Source: Leptospira hartskeerlii (GTDB taxonomy: Bacteria > Spirochaetota > Leptospiria > Leptospirales > Leptospiraceae). From it: a stretch of DNA of 64,000 nucleotides. Positions 34,823-43,649 of this stretch are shown piece by piece (the stretch's first letter is position 1; every line of letters begins with the position of its first letter). The notes beneath the pieces are model-generated. The model saw only the letters and a list, made by a program, of their open reading frames with translations, did not search any database and had not been told where the DNA came from. The stretch lies in the NCBI RefSeq assembly GCF_002811475.1, contig NZ_NPDL01000009.1:83171-147170 (forward strand), read 5' to 3'. A program made the position numbers and the translations under genes.

Positions 34823-34962
34823 TTTGCCCGCCCTTTTGACCGCTACTTCTCGAGGTAGGATCTACTACAAATCCCCAAAAACTCCGCAGATTCGGGCTTA
34901 TTCGGGAAAAATCCTAAATGACAAGCGGTTCGTCCCCTTCTTAATGGAACTAGAGAGCACTC

Positions 34963-36969
34963 ATGAACTTCCGATACAATTATTCTCCATTCTCTTACCA
35001 ACGCCGCAGAACTAGAGAGGTAAAAGTAGGAGATGTTGGGATCGGTGGAAATAATCCGATCCGCATCCAATCCATGATCACTGCGGACACTAGAGACACT
35101 GAAAACTCCGTTAGACAAATCCTGGAATTAGAAGCAGCAGGTTGCGAGATCGTTCGATTGACTGTACCTTCTCAACCGGATGCGGATAATTTGCCGAATA
35201 TCCGCAAAGAACTCAAACGATTAGGAAGTAAAGTTCCACTAGTAGCTGATATCCATTTTACTCCAAGTGTCGCAATGAAATCTGTAGAATGGGTGGAGAA
35301 GGTCCGTATAAATCCTGGCAACTTCGCAGATAAGAAAAAATTCGCAGTCAGAGATTATTCAGAACTTGAATACAAAGAAGAATTAGAAAGGATCTCGGAA
35401 GTATTCAGTCCATTAGTACTTCGTTGTAAAGAGTTGGGAGTCTCTATGAGAATAGGGACAAATCACGGTTCCTTGTCAGATCGTATTATGAATAAATATG
35501 GAGACACACCGCAGGGAATGGTGGAGTCGGCGATAGAATTCATTCGGATCGCAGAAAGTCTTTCTTATAAAGATATCATAGTAAGTATGAAGGCTTCCAA
35601 TCCACAAGTGATGGTTCAAGCTTATCGATTATTATGTAGCCGCTTCATGGAATTGCAGATGGATTATCCATTGCACTTAGGAGTGACTGAAGCCGGAGAT
35701 GGAAAAGACGGAAGGATCAAATCCGCGATCGGTATCGGTTCCTTATTAGAAGATGGCCTCGGAGACACGATCAGAGTTTCCTTAACGGAAGATCCGATCC
35801 ACGAAGTTCCAGTCGCGAGATTACTCGCGGACAAATACAATCGACTTAGATTTCCGGAAACCCAAAGCAGCGGATATTCCGAATTCAGAAACCCTTACTC
35901 TTACCAAAGATTTTATAGCAAACCGACCCATATAGGAAGTCTTTCACTCGGAGAGAACCATGCGGTTCGGATCGAATCCATTCTACCTTTCGAATCAGAA
36001 AGTGGATTTTCGCAAGAGCTCGCCTCACTTAAAAATTACGCTAGATCCAGGTCCTTAGAACTGGAAATGGTTTCAGTGCCTCTACCAACAGACGAATTCC
36101 TGAGAGAAGAATGTATTTCAGCAAGCAAGTCTTCCTCCGTGCCAATGGGAGTTATCGTAGAACAAAACGAACTACTACTCGAAGATCTATTAGAGGATCT
36201 GATCCCCTTTTCTAAGGTAACAATAGATCCATTCCATCATTTCCAAAATAGGGATTCTTTATTAGAATTTTTGCATAAAAGAGAAGGAAAAGGGATCACT
36301 GAACTAAACGTCCAAGCATATCAAATCGAAAGTCTAAAAGGACTACCCGAAGAATTTAAGAATGCAGGAATAGAATCCATAACATTCTCCATTCAAACTT
36401 TCCATATATTGCACGATTATAGAAAATTAGCGCGAATACTCAGCGATTTTGATTATCCAATCTTCCTGAGTGCAGAATATCCGGATATGGAAACTGCATT
36501 ATACGAATCTTCTATAGGGATCGGAGGAATGTTGACTGATGGGATCGGGGACATGCTTCGGATCAAAGTAATTGATAGCGAACCGGAAGCAGTTTTGCAA
36601 CTCGGGTTTGATATCCTACAAGCTACAAGATTAAGACTTACAAAAACGGAATATATTTCCTGTCCTTCTTGTGGAAGAACATTATTCGATCTTCAAACCA
36701 CAACCGCACGAATCAAAGAAAAAACAGGCCACTTAAAAGGAGTCAAGATAGCAGTCATGGGCTGCATAGTGAACGGCCCCGGGGAAATGGCGGATGCTGA
36801 TTTCGGTTACGTAGGCGCAGGCCCAGGCAAAGTGCATTTATATCGCGGGAAGGAAATCGTACTTAAAAACGTTCCTTCCGAAGAAGCGGACGAAAGACTC
36901 GTCCAGCTAATCAAAGACTCGGGAATGTGGATGGAAAGAGAATCAGTAGCCAGCGAAACCGGCCACTGA
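34963..36969 (+). CDS. ispG: 4-hydroxy-3-methylbut-2-enyl diphosphate synthase, long form
   Basis: Converts MEcPP to HMBPP in the MEP isoprenoid pathway with a 4Fe-4S cluster. The N-terminal TIM-barrel domain (about 15-290) shows [48 protein letters not shown] and RINPGN. The C-terminal domain carries the cluster ligands CPSCGR and GCIVNGPGE. At 668 residues it is much longer than the 360-400 residue form; the extra ~270 residues between barrel and cluster domain match the plant/chlamydial-type insertion. Start ATG 34963 has no strong ribosome-binding site. Confidence 0.95.
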   Translation: MNFRYNYSPFSYQRRRTREVKVGDVGIGGNNPIRIQSMITADTRDTENSVRQILELEAAGCEIVRLTVPSQPDADNLPNIRKELKRLGSKVPLVADIHFTPSVAMKSVEWVEKVRINPGNFADKKKFAVRDYSELEYKEELERISEVFSPLVLRCKELGVSMRIGTNHGSLSDRIMNKYGDTPQGMVESAIEFIRIAESLSYKDIIVSMKASNPQVMVQAYRLLCSRFMELQMDYPLHLGVTEAGDGKDGRIKSAIGIGSLLEDGLGDTIRVSLTEDPIHEVPVARLLADKYNRLRFPETQSSGYSEFRNPYSYQRFYSKPTHIGSLSLGENHAVRIESILPFESESGFSQELASLKNYARSRSLELEMVSVPLPTDEFLREECISASKSSSVPMGVIVEQNELLLEDLLEDLIPFSKVTIDPFHHFQNRDSLLEFLHKREGKGITELNVQAYQIESLKGLPEEFKNAGIESITFSIQTFHILHDYRKLARILSDFDYPIFLSAEYPDMETALYESSIGIGGMLTDGIGDMLRIKVIDSEPEAVLQLGFDILQATRLRLTKTEYISCPSCGRTLFDLQTTTARIKEKTGHLKGVKIAVMGCIVNGPGEMADADFGYVGAGPGKVHLYRGKEIVLKNVPSEEADERLVQLIKDSGMWMERESVASETGH

Positions 36970-36990
36970 TCCTCGTCCAGTTTCGCTTAT

Positions 36991-38787
36991 TTAAAGCTCG
37001 TTCGCCTCTACGATAATAAAATTCGGAGAAACCTGTCTCAACTTCTTAGCGGAATATTTGCCCTTGTCTTGGAACGCTTTCTGTTTCCAAACCTGAGTGG
37101 AAAATTCCGTTTTAGAATTTTTGATCTTATCGTAAAAATGATCTGCTATCTTTTGTTTACCCAAAACCGACTGAGTCCTAGCCAGCCACAATGCACTTTG
37201 CTGCTTTCTGAAAGAAGAAGTCTCCAAACTTTCCGCTTGTTCCAATAAGAACGCAGCCTTGTTCAGATTTCCTTTTTCCAGATATAAAATTGCTTCTAAG
37301 AAAAGGATAGAAGGATCCTTGCCTGTAAATTCCTCATTTGCCTTCTGCAATTCCTGAAGGATATCGTCTATCCCGCCCATTTCCGGATCGTCATTGATGA
37401 GCATTGCTTTTTTATAATGTTTGATCGCGGAACCCGCCTTAGGATTTTTAGAGGAGGAAACTTTCTTCCTTTTTCCTTTTTTAATATCGGAAAGATCCAA
37501 AAGTTTATAACCTGGTTCTCCCCAAGCCATAGGGATCTCCATATATGGACCGCTACTAGTTGGGGCAGTGCCCACAGAGACAAAAATTTTACGGGCCTCC
37601 GCACTCATTACCACGGACTTAACAGAAGTGATCTGACGAATAGTAGAGCCCATAGTTCTAACTTCTCCGCTGGAGCAATCGACCGTATCATCCAAAAGAT
37701 TTTGAAGATCAACAACATTGGTTCCCTTTCTCTTTTTTTGAGCAGAAAGAAGTTGCTCTGCCCGATCAAAACGACTGATGCAATGATGATAGAAAACAGG
37801 AGCGGCCATAATCTCCCCTTCCTGCAGTTTTTCACTTTGATAATGGTTCGTATTAACAATATGATCTTTTCCTAATTTAGGATAAACTACATCTACATTT
37901 CCGTAATTGGTCTCGATAATCGCGGCCTTCGGTCCCTTCTCCTTATGATTTGTGACGATCAAACCCCAAGTAGAATTGATCTTATTTTTTTTAGCAATAC
38001 TTACGGCTTCTTCAATAGATCTGGCTTCGGAAATGATCTTATGACCGAAATCGATCACGCCTAAACCGTTAAAACCTATCTTTTTATGAAAACGAGTGTG
38101 GAACGCAATCGTCAGACCTGCTTCGTTAAACGCAGTGATCCCCGGAACATCCGCGCCTCTGCATGCAATATAACCATAACGTAAACCTTTTTCTGGAGTG
38201 CAAAAAACTACGATCGGACGTTTGTCCCAAACTTCCACGCCAGGAAAATCAAAATTGCGAGCATGATACAATTTACCGTCCTGGCTTTGTTCTCCCCAAA
38301 CGGCAACGCTAGTACAAGCAGGGATCATTTGAGGACTTCTACCAGGGCTCATATGCGCCAATTCAGGAAGAAGTTGGATCATCCCTAAAAATCCGACAGA
38401 GTTCTGAAAAGAATCCATGGTAAAAAGTTCCTTTTCCAACTTCGCAGAACGACCAGCACTCGTCAGAGCCGCAATCGTCCTCGCAGAAAACTCGGAAGGT
38501 CTATGCTTCATCATCCTTCTAGACATCCAATTCACCAAAAGAGAAGTCACTCCCTTCGCTAAAAAATTTCGATTGCTACGAGGTAAACTTCCCAACAAAA
38601 GATTGCGGGCCATAACAGGATAAAAATCGAAGATCGGCTCAAACTGCCCGATCGTATTCATGATCTCTCCGAATTGCCTTCCCATCTCTTCCTGGGAACC
38701 CTTGAGTTGTAATACTGCTAGTGGATACGTTTCCGAATTCATGGAGACATCATACCAGATATCTGCCCACGCATCGACCGCCTCCAT
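36991..38787 (-). CDS. C45-family Ntn-hydrolase with C-terminal helical repeats
   Basis: 598 residues. The N-terminal ~400 residues resemble the peptidase C45/acyl-CoA:6-APA acyltransferase Ntn-hydrolase family: KGSQEEMGRQFGEIM near the start, then PACTSVAVWGEQSQDGKLYHARNFDF, where C158 is the expected autoproteolysis and nucleophile residue. Later blocks are GITAFNEAGLTIAFHT and HIVNTNHY. The C-terminal ~130 residues form TPR-like helix pairs (PSILFLEAILYLEKGNLNKAAFLLEQA). No classic signal peptide. ATG 38742 (MNSETYPLAVLQL) is an alternative start. Substrate, likely an amide or acyl conjugate, is unknown. Convergent with ispG. Confidence 0.82.
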   Translation of the reverse strand: MEAVDAWADIWYDVSMNSETYPLAVLQLKGSQEEMGRQFGEIMNTIGQFEPIFDFYPVMARNLLLGSLPRSNRNFLAKGVTSLLVNWMSRRMMKHRPSEFSARTIAALTSAGRSAKLEKELFTMDSFQNSVGFLGMIQLLPELAHMSPGRSPQMIPACTSVAVWGEQSQDGKLYHARNFDFPGVEVWDKRPIVVFCTPEKGLRYGYIACRGADVPGITAFNEAGLTIAFHTRFHKKIGFNGLGVIDFGHKIISEARSIEEAVSIAKKNKINSTWGLIVTNHKEKGPKAAIIETNYGNVDVVYPKLGKDHIVNTNHYQSEKLQEGEIMAAPVFYHHCISRFDRAEQLLSAQKKRKGTNVVDLQNLLDDTVDCSSGEVRTMGSTIRQITSVKSVVMSAEARKIFVSVGTAPTSSGPYMEIPMAWGEPGYKLLDLSDIKKGKRKKVSSSKNPKAGSAIKHYKKAMLINDDPEMGGIDDILQELQKANEEFTGKDPSILFLEAILYLEKGNLNKAAFLLEQAESLETSSFRKQQSALWLARTQSVLGKQKIADHFYDKIKNSKTEFSTQVWKQKAFQDKGKYSAKKLRQVSPNFIIVEANEL

Positions 38788-38824
38788 AGGTTCGGATAGC
38801 CGAACTTATCGGATCGGACATTCC

Positions 38825-38981
38825 GTAGGACCTCCTACACGCGATTCGATTGCAGTTACTCCCCACCCTCTTGGGTGGGGGCCGGTCGGTGGTTTACGCG
38901 TTCAGGCGATCTTCGCTCTATCAGAAAATTCCTTCCTTTTCAAGGATCTTTTTTTGAGGTAATATTGTTGGAGGTCCTACA
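38825..38981. repeat. MITE-like inverted-repeat region with GC-rich hairpin
   Basis: GTAGGACCTCCTACA at 38825-38839 recurs inverted at 38967-38981, where the minus strand reads TTGTAGGACCTCCAA. Between them is a perfect 8-bp hairpin CCCCACCC-TCTT-GGGTGGGG (38860-38879) and further short stems. The region fills most of the 299 bases between the C45 hydrolase and AraC genes, and no gene is present. It may be a small non-autonomous repeat or a transcription terminator cluster. A weak stem TCCTT-TTC-AAGGA followed by T7 lies at 38935-38955. Confidence 0.5.
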
Positions 38982-39086
38982 AATTCCGAAGGTGGGGAAA
39001 GTGTTGGTTTTCCGAGTTCTTTCAAATCTATTTGGCAGAAAACAGGACAGGAAATGAAATAGCATCCGACTTAAGAAAGTCAACCT

Positions 39087-40187
39087 ATGGAATACCTACA
39101 TATATTTTTCCTAAAATTTTTGCAGTTCGGGGCTGGAGCTGCATTCATATATGCCTATCTGGAAATCATACGCCCAGGTTCCGGAAATCGGATTTTGGCG
39201 CTCATAATGACCTTAACCGGAACCATTCTACTCAGATATTCTTGGTATCTGCAGGATGATTTATTAGAATTTCCTTATCTATTTATATTCTTACATACCA
39301 GTGTGATCTCAGTCGGACCACTCATCTACACGTACATCCGCTCCTTCTTAGAAACCGAAGAAGAAAGTCCGAAAGAAAAATTCCTACGCTACGGATTACA
39401 TTTTTCTCCTGTATTGTTGTTCGCCGTTTTCGAATGTATCTTCTTTTCCCAAGACAGCTCGGAATTAAAAAGCCAGGTGATACGAGGAGCTAAAGAATTT
39501 AGACTCGATTGGGCACATTTGGGAAGTTTTATCGCAAGCATCCAAGTTTCAGTATATTCCTTATTCTGTCTCTATCTCTATCACAAAGTAAGCATAAGAT
39601 ACGAAATGTACGAATTAAAGTTGGTATGGTTTGTATTACTTCTGCCAGTATTTGCAAATGGCCTTATAGGAACTGCCTACTTCTTAAAGAACAAATATTT
39701 GTTCGATCTAGGAGCTTCACTTATCTGCATTATGGTTCTCCTACTATTCTTGGTTAGAGAAAGACATCCGGGGTTTTTCAGCGAGATCACACAAGTTATC
39801 CAAAGTGCAAAATACCAGAACACCCCTCTTATATCAAAAGAAGTAGAAATAGCTAATTCCAAACTGAAAGAACTTTTAGAGATCAAAAACTTATACAGAG
39901 ACAGCGAATTAAGACTGGTGGATCTAGCCGCAGAGCTTGGACTAAATCTACACCAAACTTCCAGATATTTAAATGAAGTTCACAAAATGAATTTTTACGA
40001 GCTCATCAATCGATATAGAGTGCAAGAAGCCTGCAAACGATTGATAGAAGAATCCGAAAATTCGGTATTAGATATCGGATTCGAAGTCGGCTTTAATTCT
40101 AAATCTACCTTCCATTCCCAATTCGTAAAATTTATGGGAATGTCGCCTGCATTGTATAGAAAGCAGAAAATTAAGAAAAAGGAATAA
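39087..40187 (+). CDS. membrane-anchored AraC-family regulator
   Basis: 366 residues. Residues 1-235 contain about seven hydrophobic helices (FLQFGAGAAFIYAYLEII, ILALIMTLTGTILLRY, YLFIFLHTSVISVGPLIYTYI and so on). Residues about 265-360 are an AraC/XylS double helix-turn-helix: LVDLAAELGLNLHQTSRYLNE and SVLDIGFEVGFNSKSTFHSQFVKFMGMSPALYRK (the second HTH, positions about 320-355). This 7TM-AraC layout is common in Leptospira and Bacteroidetes and suggests direct signalling from the inner membrane. Signal and targets are unknown; the downstream unknown operon is convergent. Confidence 0.88.
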   Translation: MEYLHIFFLKFLQFGAGAAFIYAYLEIIRPGSGNRILALIMTLTGTILLRYSWYLQDDLLEFPYLFIFLHTSVISVGPLIYTYIRSFLETEEESPKEKFLRYGLHFSPVLLFAVFECIFFSQDSSELKSQVIRGAKEFRLDWAHLGSFIASIQVSVYSLFCLYLYHKVSIRYEMYELKLVWFVLLLPVFANGLIGTAYFLKNKYLFDLGASLICIMVLLLFLVRERHPGFFSEITQVIQSAKYQNTPLISKEVEIANSKLKELLEIKNLYRDSELRLVDLAAELGLNLHQTSRYLNEVHKMNFYELINRYRVQEACKRLIEESENSVLDIGFEVGFNSKSTFHSQFVKFMGMSPALYRKQKIKKKE

Positions 40188-40189
40188 AC

Positions 40190-40540
40190 TTATTTAGGTT
40201 TTGGTAAAGAAGCCCCAATCCCTTTTTCAACAGCTTCCCATACGACATCTACGATCGCATTCCAAAGTTTCTCCACAGTCACCAAAGCAAGTCCTTCCAG
40301 AGTGTTTGCAAAGTTAACCGTCATGTCCTTGATCCCTTGAGAAAAATATTCTTCGCTTTCCTTGGAAACTTCTCCCTTGATAATGCCTGCTTGGAGTTCC
40401 GCAGCTTGTTTTGCAATATCCTTCAGCTGTTTTTCGGAGAAACCAGAGTATGTGCTGACGTCTTTTTTTAAGACCTGAGTTGCCGTTTTTTTTATATCAT
40501 CCAAAAGTTTAACGGTATCGATAGGATTTTTAGAAGTCAC
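40190..40540 (-). CDS. small helical protein of unknown function
   Basis: 116 residues, predicted almost wholly helical, with a charged first half (DIKKTATQVLKKDVSTYSGFSEKQLKDIAKQ) and an amphipathic second half (FANTLEGLALVTVEKLWNAIVDVVWEAV). No signal peptide. Its start lies three bases after the stop of the upstream lipoprotein gene, so the two form an operon. No family is recognised. Confidence 0.68.
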   Translation of the reverse strand: MTSKNPIDTVKLLDDIKKTATQVLKKDVSTYSGFSEKQLKDIAKQAAELQAGIIKGEVSKESEEYFSQGIKDMTVNFANTLEGLALVTVEKLWNAIVDVVWEAVEKGIGASLPKPK

Positions 40541-40543
40541 AGA

Positions 40544-41047
40544 TCATCTCTCCAAAAAAGTTTCGTAGGTCAGAGCCTGGTGTAGGTAGATCGAAATCTG
40601 ATTTTTATAAAGACGTATTTCCGTAGCATTTACACACTTATTCGAATCACCCTCTCTCATTTTTGCCAAGGAGTCCGAAATTTTTTCCATAGCTACTGCA
40701 CTTGGAATATCCCATTCCTTCGGAACAGGAATATTCTTCTTAATTAATTCCTCATTGATCTTATCTAAAAGTCCAGGCTTAGGGACGGGTCTCACTCTTG
40801 ATAAAATCCCAAGCGCATCAAACTTCCCTATCAAAGAAGAATAACTAACTTTCCTTACCTCGAATTTTTCAGAACTATTACATGTTCCCGAAGATATAGA
40901 GGCAAAAAATTCCATTAATTCCACGTTCGAATTGATCATTCGCTCAATAAGCCCTCGATCGTATGAAGGAGCAAGAGTAACTGAACATCTAAGCAGGACG
41001 AATAATGATAAAATTCCGACTATACGAAATAAATTTTTAGAAAACAT
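40544..41047 (-). CDS. lipoprotein of unknown function
   Basis: 167 residues. The signal sequence MFSKNLFRIVGILSLFV ends in the lipobox LLRC. Two further cysteines (GTCNSS, NKCVNA) in the mature part may form a disulfide. The rest is helical and soluble (LIERMINSNVELMEFFASI). It is the first gene of a two-gene operon with the 116-residue protein. Function cannot be assigned. Confidence 0.72.
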   Translation of the reverse strand: MFSKNLFRIVGILSLFVLLRCSVTLAPSYDRGLIERMINSNVELMEFFASISSGTCNSSEKFEVRKVSYSSLIGKFDALGILSRVRPVPKPGLLDKINEELIKKNIPVPKEWDIPSAVAMEKISDSLAKMREGDSNKCVNATEIRLYKNQISIYLHQALTYETFLER

Positions 41048-41361
41048 GAGACTTTAAAGAGGAATCTTTTTGGATTTTCTATATAAGCCAGTCAATAATT
41101 TTATGAAATTCAATAGTATTCTTTCTTTTATTAGAATTTCTTAAATAAATTTAGAAAAGATGGATAATCGATTCATGATCTTGGATCAGGCCTAAGTTAG
41201 TACAGGATCCAACTCAAGCTTCTTCTCATAAAAATACGCCAAAATGACAGCAATGGATTCTACCCAAACTTCTCCATTCAGGCTTCTTTTTTTAAAAAAT
41301 AATTGACTATTAGTATATTATTTATAGCCCAATGGTATATTAATTAATGAGGTAGGAACTC
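41048..41361. other. 314-base intergenic region upstream of epimerase gene
   Basis: No gene is seen. It separates the divergent lipoprotein and epimerase genes. The right end (41300-41350) is very AT-rich and carries the direct repeats listed separately. The left part is AT-rich without clear symmetry. Confidence 0.5.
41313..41346 (+). promoter_or_regulatory. 22-bp-phased direct repeats, candidate operator
   Basis: GTATATTATTTA at 41313 and GTATATTAATTA at 41335 differ at one position and start 22 bases apart, two helical turns. They lie 16-50 bases before the epimerase ATG, over the expected promoter. A TetR-family gene follows the epimerase in the same operon, so autoregulation through these repeats is a reasonable inference. 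The octamer GTATATTA recurs inverted before doxX. Confidence 0.5.
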
Positions 41362-42363
41362 ATGCAAAAAGTATTGGTAACTGGTGCCAGCGGACACCTA
41401 GGTTTATCTTTAGTAAAACTTCTTCAAGAAAGAGGTTATGAAGTAACAGCAGCCGTTAGAGATGCGAACGACTCAAAGAAAACTGCTAACCTGAAAAAGT
41501 TAGGAGTAAAGTTGGTTTCCGCAGATCTGGGCGATAGAGAATCTCTTCGTAAGGCTCTCCAAGATCAGGATGGCCTCTTCCAAGTGGCGGCAGCATTCAA
41601 TCTGACTGCCAAAGATCCTCAGAAGGAAGTTGTGGAACCGAATATCAACGGAACTAGAAATGTTTTGGAAGAAGCTCACAAGGCAGGGATCAAAAAGGTC
41701 GTCTACACTTCCAGCATCGCCGCTGTGGGAACAATTGCAGAAGGAGAATCTCCTCTGAATGAATCCACTTGGAACGATTCCGCAAAAGAACCTTATGCGA
41801 TTTCTAAAACTCAATCTGAAAAATTGGCTTGGGAACTTTCTAAAAAGTTGGGTTTAAATCTTGTGACGGTTCTGCCTGGAACTATTTTAGGCCCTCAGTT
41901 CACTCAGCCTACTTCTTCTTTAAAGCTGATCCAGGACATTCTGAAAGGACAACTTCCATTCGCACCTAAGATGACTTTTTCATACGTAGATGTGAGAGAT
42001 GTTGCAATGGCGCATATCTTGGCTTACGAAAATCCCACTGCACAAGGGAGATATATTGCAACCGGCGAAACATTATCAGTTTCTCAAGTTTGTAAGTTAG
42101 TCAAAGAAATTCATCCTAAAGCAAAAACGACCGGCAAGGAACTTCCATCCTTTATAGTTCGAGTTATGCCTTATCTGGATGCTTTCAAACATGCGATCAC
42201 CGGTTTGGATAGACAGATCAATGCGGAGATAGTGCAAGACTATCTGCAAAGAAAACAAGAATATAACTCAGATCGATTGGCAAAGGAATTTCAATGGAAA
42301 CCTATGCCTGTCAGAAAATCACTGCAAGAGACGGTTGACTGGATGTTGTCCGCTGCCGTATAG
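41362..42363 (+). CDS. NAD(P)-dependent epimerase/dehydratase (extended SDR)
   Basis: 333 residues. The N-terminal Rossmann motif VTGASGHLGLSLVKLL (6-21) is the T-G-x-x-G-x-x-G form of extended SDRs. The active site has YTSSIAAVG and the Y-x-x-x-K motif in EPYAISKTQSEKLAWE. Overall it resembles dihydroflavonol-4-reductase-like enzymes. Start ATG 41362 follows AGGTAGGAA, a usable ribosome-binding site. It is followed 10 bases later by a TetR gene and preceded by candidate operators, which suggests inducible expression. Substrate unknown. Confidence 0.9.
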   Translation: MQKVLVTGASGHLGLSLVKLLQERGYEVTAAVRDANDSKKTANLKKLGVKLVSADLGDRESLRKALQDQDGLFQVAAAFNLTAKDPQKEVVEPNINGTRNVLEEAHKAGIKKVVYTSSIAAVGTIAEGESPLNESTWNDSAKEPYAISKTQSEKLAWELSKKLGLNLVTVLPGTILGPQFTQPTSSLKLIQDILKGQLPFAPKMTFSYVDVRDVAMAHILAYENPTAQGRYIATGETLSVSQVCKLVKEIHPKAKTTGKELPSFIVRVMPYLDAFKHAITGLDRQINAEIVQDYLQRKQEYNSDRLAKEFQWKPMPVRKSLQETVDWMLSAAV

Positions 42364-42373
42364 TTTCCTGAGA

Positions 42374-43012
42374 GTGGATAAAAAAAGAGCAAGAAGACCG
42401 GAAGAAAAGGAAATCCGCAAGCAGTCCATTGTGGCTGCTTTGCGGACACTTCTTGTCAAACAAAAACACCCCCTTCCCAGCACCCAGGAGATCGCGGAAT
42501 CTGCAGGGGTAACTAAAGGTGTTATCTATTTCTATTTCAAAACAAGGGAAGAAATTTTTCTTACACTTCATTTGCAAGAAACGGAATCCTTCTTCAAGGA
42601 AATGGCTGAACTACTGCAAGGGCCTGAGTATTCTTTAGCAAAATTAAAAGAAAAGATCATTCGTCAATTTTCTGAAAACGAAATTTTTATGTTCGTTGGA
42701 CTTATCATTCCAGGGATCTTAGAAAGCAACGTGGATCGGGACTTTTTATACGAATTCAAAAAAAATACTTCCGACGGAATGGATGAACTGGCAAGGATCT
42801 GGCTTTCCAGAGAAACCGGGCTTACAATCGCAAATGCAAGAAAATTTATATTACGTTTTTATTTTTTAGGCTTGATGCTATGGCAGCATCACAATCCTCC
42901 CAAAGGAGTAAAGGAAGCATTCTTAAACAAAAACCTTTGGCTTTTAGAAGGAGAATTAGACCAAACTCTTTCCGAATCCTTTGACTGGCTTTGGAAAGGA
43001 ATGAACTCCTAA
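42374..43012 (+). CDS. TetR-family transcriptional regulator
   Basis: 212 residues from GTG 42374, 10 bases after the epimerase stop; an ATG at 42335 inside the epimerase gene is unlikely. The N-terminal HTH (about 15-60) reads QSIVAALRTLL, then STQEIAESAGVTKGVIYFYFKTREEIFLTLH, the standard TetR signature. The C-terminal ligand domain is helical with no recognisable ligand. It probably represses its own operon with the epimerase; the 22-bp-spaced repeats before the epimerase are candidate sites. Confidence 0.9.
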   Translation: MDKKRARRPEEKEIRKQSIVAALRTLLVKQKHPLPSTQEIAESAGVTKGVIYFYFKTREEIFLTLHLQETESFFKEMAELLQGPEYSLAKLKEKIIRQFSENEIFMFVGLIIPGILESNVDRDFLYEFKKNTSDGMDELARIWLSRETGLTIANARKFILRFYFLGLMLWQHHNPPKGVKEAFLNKNLWLLEGELDQTLSESFDWLWKGMNS

Positions 43013-43080
43013 AAGAAGAGACCGGCGACGCGCTGACCAAGGAATTTCCATCACGCCACCGGTCCGAGTTGATTCGCTTT

Positions 43081-43398
43081 CTATTTAGCGCAAAGCTCCT
43101 CTGGAGGTTTTTCACCATTAGCAAATGCGATCGCACATGCCTCCGCTTTCTTAGCTGGCTCTAACTTATCCCATTCCGCTTTAATCTCTTCCGCCTGAAC
43201 CGAAGTTGGAGGATTCCACCAAGGAGGAGGAGTATTTGCCGCAGCATTAGTTAGAGCCACGAGAAGTAAAAACTGCTTGAATGCCTTATCCTGTTCTTCT
43301 TCTACGCTGAATGGGTTCAGATCATTTACATCGGAACATGAAGTACTAATAAAGCTAATACTCAGAGCCAACAATACAGACACAAAAATTTTTGACAT
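43081..43398 (-). CDS. small lipoprotein of unknown function
   Basis: 105 residues from ATG 43398 (MSKIFVSVLLALSISFIS), with the lipobox STSC. In-frame ATGs at 43443 and 43413 would add non-signal residues before the hydrophobic stretch. The mature part has an acidic segment, NTPPPWWNPP and two later cysteines (EACAIAF, ELCAK). It may be a surface or periplasmic small lipoprotein. Convergent with the TetR gene; no family recognised. Confidence 0.7.
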   Translation of the reverse strand: MSKIFVSVLLALSISFISTSCSDVNDLNPFSVEEEQDKAFKQFLLLVALTNAAANTPPPWWNPPTSVQAEEIKAEWDKLEPAKKAEACAIAFANGEKPPEELCAK

Positions 43399-43649
43399 AT
43401 AAAAATCTCTCATATTTTTTTCGAATGAAAAACAGACCTTCATTCGAAGTAAATCTATTTGCAGATTTTTTCTAAAAATATTTTTATCCCAAATTAAATA
43501 TAAAAATTCTATTATATACCATTTTGAATATCCGGATTCGAGATAGAAAAAATTGAAAAACTTAATACAATATTATGTAATTATAATATTATTCATGAAA
43601 TAAGATATTGATCAAGAGAAGGCGAGAGATCAGTCGCTGAAAAGTGAAA

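Noticed and set aside
41303..41327. Sigma-70 promoter TTGACT...TTATAG before the epimerase
   Set aside because: The spacing between the two boxes is about 13 bases, too short for a standard promoter.
43013..43080. Intrinsic terminator between tetR and the small lipoprotein
   Set aside because: GACCGG and CCGGTC pair, but the loop is long and there is no T-run; the evidence is too weak for a call.
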